This document shows positions 60,345-64,000 of a stretch of DNA of 64,000 nucleotides, piece by piece. Each line of letters opens with the position of its first letter. Positions within the stretch are counted from its first letter, which is position 1. The notes under the pieces are model-generated. The model was given only the letters and a program-made list of their open reading frames with translations. It made no database searches and had not been told where the DNA came from. Location: the NCBI GenBank assembly GCA_965238045.1, contig CBDEGU010000009.1, positions 124,001 through 188,000 on the forward strand, in the 5' to 3' direction. The position numbers and the translations under genes are program-made. Source of the DNA: CBDEGU01 sp965238045. Lineage in GTDB: Bacteria; Acidobacteriota; Terriglobia; Bryobacterales; UBA6623.

Positions 60345-60751
60345 TCTGGCTGGGCACCCATTATAGCGGTACGACGCGGCAGGTCATGCCGGATCGTGAT
60401 CTAGCCGAGCCCTGCGCGTTCACCGGGCCCTTCATCGACCCCATCAAGGTTTGGGATGAACCGCGGCTTCTGAAATTCTCGGTCACATCCAATCCAGCGC
60501 CGATGCGGGAGTGGACGCCTTACGAAGCCATTCACCCGCCTCATTTGGAAGGTTTTCTGGTTTCGAGCGGCGGATAGTTTCTGCTGGAGCGTCTCGATAG
60601 CGGGGCCACGCGGCTGGAGGGCACGACCTGGTATCGTCACAGTTTGTGGCCCGCCGGCTACTGGCGGCTGTGGTCCGATGAGTTGATTCACCGCATTCAC
60701 ATGCGGGTGCTGAAACACATCAAAGCCGAGGCCGAGTCGCCGCGGAACTGA
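60345..60751 (+). pseudogene. 3' remnant of a SRPBCC-like gene with an in-frame TAG
   Basis: The frame reads PRLLKFSVTSNPAPMREWTPY, EAIHPPHLEGFLVSSGG, then TAG at 60575-60577, and continues in the same frame FLLERLDSGATRLEGTTWYR, HSLWPAGYWRLWSDELIHRI, HMRVLKHIKAEAE to a TGA at 60751. This matches, from memory, the C-terminal part of SRPBCC/polyketide-cyclase-type proteins. The N-terminal part is missing because the divergent beta-propeller gene starts at 60342. The TAG probably was CAG. It is a gene relic. Confidence 0.65.
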
Positions 60752-60794
60752 GGCCCAGACCGCCTAGCCCCAGACCGCCTCCCCAGATCGCCTC

Positions 60795-61346
60795 ATGGGT
60801 TCGGAGAAGAAGATGTCCCCACAACAAGCCGTTGCCGAAGAATTTCTCGCCATCAGCCGCCGGCAGCTTGAACGACGGCTTAGCCGGATCGAGACCTGCC
60901 TCGATAGACTCACTGAGGAGCAGATCTGGGCCCGCGCGCACGAACAGGAGAATGCCGTCGGGAATCTCGTACTGCATCTGGCGGGCAACGTCCGCCAGTG
61001 GATCATCAGCGGCATCGGACAAGCGCCCGATCAGCGGGACCGCGACGCTGAATTCAGCCACCGCGAGGGACTCCCGACAGCGGAGCTGATCTCGACCTTG
61101 CGGCAAAGCGTCGAGCAGGCCGGGGAGACTCTCGCGGCGCTTACAAGCGAAACTCTGGCCGAGACGCGCACAATCCAGGGTTTCGAGCTAACGGTGCTGC
61201 ACGCGATCTATCATGTTCTCGAACACTTCGCCGAGCATACGGGCCAGATCATCTGGGCCACCAAGCGCATGACGGCCGAGGATCTGGGTTTCTACCGCTA
61301 CCTCCAGCAGCCCGGAAGCGGGGATGATTCCGAGAGCCAGCCCTGA
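60795..61346 (+). CDS. DinB-family (DUF1572-like) protein
   Basis: A 183-aa four-helix DinB-like protein. His positions that bind metal in this superfamily are present: NLVLHLAGNVRQWI (first His) and HAIYHVLEHFAEHTGQIIW (second and third). DinB/YfiT-like proteins include thiol transferases using bacillithiol or mycothiol and others of unknown role. Start at ATG 60795 (MGSEKKMSPQQAVAEEFLA); the Met at residue 7 is an alternative. It stands alone after the SRPBCC remnant. Confidence 0.85.
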   Translation: MGSEKKMSPQQAVAEEFLAISRRQLERRLSRIETCLDRLTEEQIWARAHEQENAVGNLVLHLAGNVRQWIISGIGQAPDQRDRDAEFSHREGLPTAELISTLRQSVEQAGETLAALTSETLAETRTIQGFELTVLHAIYHVLEHFAEHTGQIIWATKRMTAEDLGFYRYLQQPGSGDDSESQP

Positions 61347-61455
61347 CGAGAGGTTTGGCCACAGCGGGCACGGCGGACAAACCTGGGCGAATTCGCGCAA
61401 CTGAATTCCCAAGAACTAGAGACGCGACGCTCTTCATCCCGCGGCAAGTTCTCGG

Positions 61456-61953
61456 TTAGAAACCCAGCCGCCGGCCGCGCCAGCCTCGCCGCAGTATCAA
61501 CACTCCGGCCAGGATGAGGACGACGGGCCATAGGCGCCAGACTTCAAACCATAACCAGCCCAGATTCTGAAGCTGCAAAGCAACTCCCAGGCACAGAACG
61601 ATCACGCCCGGCAGCCAGCTCCTTCGGCGGCTCGTACCGATCAGCATGTTGAGTCCGGCCGCGACGAGAATCAGCGGCCAGTAGCGCATCACCTGGCCGA
61701 GGGTGAGCCGCAGCCAGCCCAAGTAGGATAGTTGCAAGCCCGCCCCGAGGGCCATCGTGATCGCGCCAAGAACCCGCGTGCGGCGATTCCAGACCCATAC
61801 GAGTCCGGCGCCGATCAGAAGCAGCGGCCAGAAACGGCGCAGGCCGCCGAGGGACAACAGTCCGAAGTTGTGCAGGGTTAGCAGAATGCCGAGCGACAGC
61901 AGGAGGAGGCCTGAGACGACTCCGCGTCCGGATTGCGTTTTCGCTCGGGTCAT
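61456..61953 (-). CDS. DUF5668/LiaI-LiaF-like small membrane protein
   Basis: From the ATG at 61953, 165 residues made of about six hydrophobic segments, arranged as three similar pairs: LLLLSLGILLTLHNFGLL...FWPLLLIGAGLVWV, ITMALGAGLQLSYLGWL...YWPLILVAAGLNML and VIVLCLGVALQLQNLGWL...LWPVVLILAGVLIL. This WP-LxLIxxG pattern is that of LiaI-LiaF-like/DUF5668 proteins, which often sit with envelope-stress regulators. No regulator is adjacent here. The basic C-terminus (RRGWRGRR) should be cytoplasmic. Confidence 0.82.
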   Translation of the reverse strand: MTRAKTQSGRGVVSGLLLLSLGILLTLHNFGLLSLGGLRRFWPLLLIGAGLVWVWNRRTRVLGAITMALGAGLQLSYLGWLRLTLGQVMRYWPLILVAAGLNMLIGTSRRRSWLPGVIVLCLGVALQLQNLGWLWFEVWRLWPVVLILAGVLILRRGWRGRRLGF

Positions 61954-62121
61954 ACTTTGGTCCGCTTTCTGGGGGGTCACGTCAGCAACGCGAACGGGGA
62001 ACCTTGAACCCATTGTCTCGCAGGCGGGCCGCCACGGTTACTGATTGCTGGGCTGCTGACTCCGCGCACGCGGAGAAAAGACGGTGGCCCCGGAAGCGGA
62101 AGTTTCTCTTTCCGCGGCGAA

Positions 62122-63369
62122 TTACGCCGCCGCCCGTTGCGCCGCCACGTGTTCTACTTCCCGCATGACTCGCATCGTATTGGCGCCGAGAATCTTGCCG
62201 ATATCCTCGTCGCCAAAACCCTGGCCGCGCAATCCGCGGACCAAGTCCGGAATCTTCGAGATATCGTCCATCCCCTGGGGAAGCTGTTCGCTTACGCCGT
62301 CGAAATCCGATCCCATCCCGACGTGATCCACGCCGGCGATTTTCACCGCGTGCTCGAAATGATTCAGGAGAACGTCGAACGGCGGCCTTCCGGTTTGCGC
62401 CAGCCGTTCGAGGTCAATCTTGCGCAGTTCGATCGAGCGCTGCTTGCGGTTCCCGGCGAATTGTTTTCGAACCGCCGCGGCCCGCTCATCGAGATATTTC
62501 AAACGATCCGGGTACACGTTGTGCTTGTCGTCGAGAAAACCGTTGTAGTAGTTAATGTGGGCGACGCCGCCCTTGCTTGCCAGCTTCCGCAGCATGTCGT
62601 CGGTGAGATTGCGTCCGCGGTTCGCCAGCGCGCGGCACGACGAATGCGACGCGATCACGGGGGCCGTGGAGGTCTCGACCGCGTCATGAAAGGTCGCATC
62701 CGAAACATGGGAGATATCGACCATCATGCCGAGCCGGTTCATCTCGCGAACAATCTCCCGTCCAAAGTCCGTCAACCCGTTGGAGACCGGTTTTTGCGCC
62801 GCGCAGTCGGCCCAGGGCGTGTGACCGTTGTGGGTGAGCGTCATGTAACGCACGCCCAAGTTGAAGAGAACGCCCAGCGCCTCGATGCTCGAATCGATCA
62901 TATGGCCGCCCTCGACGCCCATCAGGATCGCGATCTTGCCTTGTTTCTTGGCGGCGGTGATTTCGCTGGATGTTCTGGCAAGCACGAGGTCGCCGGGGTG
63001 GCGCGATACTTCCGCGACCACGTCGTCGATGATTTCGAGCGCTCTCTTCGCCGCGGCGGCGGGCGGCATTGCGGTCGCTGAGGTGTAGATGGAGAAGAAA
63101 ACCCCGCTGACGCCGCCCTCGCGCATGCGAGGAATATCGACCTGTCCGTAGTCGTGCCGCTCGCCGAGATCGTAGCCCTCGGCACTGATCAGCATGGGCG
63201 TGTCGCAATGCAGATCGAGAACGATCGAGCGTTCGAGCAGGCTCAACTTCACCGCCGGCGTATCCGATGGTGGCGGCTCGTTCTCTGGCGAGGAACAACC
63301 AGTCAAGGTGATCGCGCCGGAAGCCAAACCGGCGGCGGCCCATCCCCATTGCCTGCGGGTGATCTTCAT
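62122..63369 (-). CDS. Membrane dipeptidase (peptidase M19), lipoprotein
   Basis: The ATG at 63369 gives 415 residues with a lipoprotein signal (GAITLTGC, Cys25). M19 zinc ligands are in place: IVLDLHCDT (HxD), MGVEGGHM (bridging Glu), DISHVSDATF and ASHSSCRAL (His), and VGMGSDFDGV (Asp). The enzyme cleaves dipeptides, often with D- or dehydro-residues, outside the cytoplasm. Residues about 260-330 form an insertion (RLKYLDERAAAVRKQFAGN) seen in the longer bacterial relatives. It lies 133 bp after the molybdopterin gene on the same strand. Confidence 0.92.
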   Translation of the reverse strand: MKITRRQWGWAAAGLASGAITLTGCSSPENEPPPSDTPAVKLSLLERSIVLDLHCDTPMLISAEGYDLGERHDYGQVDIPRMREGGVSGVFFSIYTSATAMPPAAAAKRALEIIDDVVAEVSRHPGDLVLARTSSEITAAKKQGKIAILMGVEGGHMIDSSIEALGVLFNLGVRYMTLTHNGHTPWADCAAQKPVSNGLTDFGREIVREMNRLGMMVDISHVSDATFHDAVETSTAPVIASHSSCRALANRGRNLTDDMLRKLASKGGVAHINYYNGFLDDKHNVYPDRLKYLDERAAAVRKQFAGNRKQRSIELRKIDLERLAQTGRPPFDVLLNHFEHAVKIAGVDHVGMGSDFDGVSEQLPQGMDDISKIPDLVRGLRGQGFGDEDIGKILGANTMRVMREVEHVAAQRAAA

Positions 63370-63502
63370 GGCCTGATTATAGTTGCGGGACAAGCCGCGG
63401 GTCTGGGGCGGGGTCCGCGCGGCGGTGATTGGGCGACCGTGATTTGCCTGCCGCACTTTGCCTGCCGCACCTTGCCCGCCGCGCGGGGCTGACTCTTGTT
63501 CT

Positions 63503-64000
63503 CTATGGTCCACCCGCGAGTTCGAGGCGCACTTCGGCGTTATAGTCGGGGACGCCGCCGAAGCTGTCCACGCGCCCCTCGGGGATCAGGCCTAGCACTT
63601 CGGGCCAGTGGCCTTGGAGCGTGCCCGGCGCCACGTCGGTGACGAAGGCGCGTCCCCGGTACTCTCCGCAGCTATTGCTCAGCACGACCGGATCGTTGGC
63701 CTTGAGACCCAGCGACTCGGCGTCGGCATGCGAGATGAATATGTGATCGCGATCGGCGCCGGTCAGCGGATCGGTACGGTTCTGCACCATCGAGTTGAAC
63801 TGTTTTCCCCGGCGCGTGGCGAGAAGGAAGGTCTTCGGATCGCGGCTGGACGCGTCACCTAGCCCGGGCGGCGTTACCGGACGGAAGTGAGCCTTGCCGT
63901 CGGCGGTCCCAAACTTGCGATCGGCACACAGCCGCGGCCCGCCCCATTGGAACTGATCGCCGGCCTTATGCAGATTGACAATCTCGGCGTAGATGGGAAT
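63503..64000 (-). CDS. Molybdopterin-dependent oxidoreductase, C-terminal part
   Basis: The frame is open to the right window edge, so only the last 165 residues are visible and the internal ATG at 63790 is not the start. The sequence matches the molybdopterin dinucleotide-binding domain at the C-terminus of the DMSO reductase family: TFLLATRRGKQFNSMV, FISHADAESLGLKANDPVVL, GRAFVTDVAPGTLQGHWPE and GGVPDYNAEVRLEL. The upstream IVNLHKAGDQFQWGGPRLC resembles FdhA/YjgC-type formate dehydrogenase-like proteins, but the substrate cannot be fixed from this part. Confidence 0.83.
   Translation of the reverse strand: MPIYAEIVNLHKAGDQFQWGGPRLCADRKFGTADGKAHFRPVTPPGLGDASSRDPKTFLLATRRGKQFNSMVQNRTDPLTGADRDHIFISHADAESLGLKANDPVVLSNSCGEYRGRAFVTDVAPGTLQGHWPEVLGLIPEGRVDSFGGVPDYNAEVRLELAGGP

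Noticed and set aside
2876..60577. Stop-codon reassignment or readthrough as explanation for the in-frame stops
   Set aside because: The interrupted genes use TGA, TAA and TAG once each, while many intact genes end normally with all three; mutation or sequence error is simpler.

Overview
The window looks like a chromosomal segment of an Acidobacteriota bacterium, most likely of the Bryobacterales/Solibacter type. This is an inference from gene content: a DUF1553/DUF1501 pair, an Oar-like TonB receptor with an N-terminal carboxypeptidase-regulatory domain, several Tat-exported Gfo/Idh/MocA oxidoreductases, DUF1080 proteins, a CRTAC1 (FG-GAP/ASPIC) protein, a sulfatase-like enzyme and a DUF3604 protein. 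The DNA is GC-rich throughout. No tRNA, 16S/23S rRNA or CRISPR array was seen; the one clear stable RNA is RNase P RNA (rnpB) at about 53.6-54.0 kb.

Layout. 0-2.7 kb: the end of a DUF1553 gene overlapping a DUF1501 gene. 2.67-3.77 kb: a decayed IS630-family element that landed on the DUF1501 stop codon. 3.8-10.7 kb: small accessory genes (HEPN/DUF4145-like, Sel1, a small membrane protein), copy A of a dispersed repeat that encodes a 244-aa protein, a metallo-beta-lactamase-fold protein, an alpha/beta hydrolase and ApbE. 10.7-16.0 kb: the conserved operon rimP-nusA-infB-DUF503, with a readable promoter and a leader terminator. 16.2-23.1 kb: a sugar isomerase-like TIM barrel, aminoacyl-tRNA-protein transferase, an IS1202-type insertion sequence inside a 14-bp tandem array, a lactate permease and gamma-glutamyltransferase. 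23.4-31.0 kb: a heparinase-like lipoprotein, then CRTAC1, TPR and sulfatase-like genes, of which the CRTAC1 and TPR genes carry lesions. 31.0-33.5 kb: a 2.5-kb accessory stretch with hairpins, a candidate structured RNA and copy B of the dispersed repeat.

33.5-42.4 kb is a coherent sugar-catabolism block: two related DUF1080 (3-keto-disaccharide hydrolase family) proteins bracket a TonB receptor, a ROK regulator, a secreted TIM-barrel epimerase-like protein and a Gfo/Idh oxidoreductase. 42.5-48.3 kb is housekeeping: serA next to a class V aminotransferase, then DUF721-gatC-gatA and a TPR protein. 48.7-55.2 kb holds an M20 amidohydrolase, a three-gene cluster (unknown protein, epimerase-like, dihydrodipicolinate-synthase-like), rnpB and a LolA-like/thioredoxin fusion. 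55.3-64 kb holds another Gfo/Idh protein, DUF3604, a beta-propeller lipoprotein, a broken SRPBCC gene, DinB, a small membrane protein, an M19 dipeptidase and the end of a molybdopterin oxidoreductase.

The most unusual points are: the inverted pair of ~1.2-kb repeats carrying near-identical 244-aa genes 25 kb apart; a terminator-like hairpin in the short leader of rimP-nusA-infB; insertions that sit exactly on gene stop codons or beside a promoter; several interrupted genes; and an intergenic region with strong long-range pairing that may be an uncharacterised RNA.
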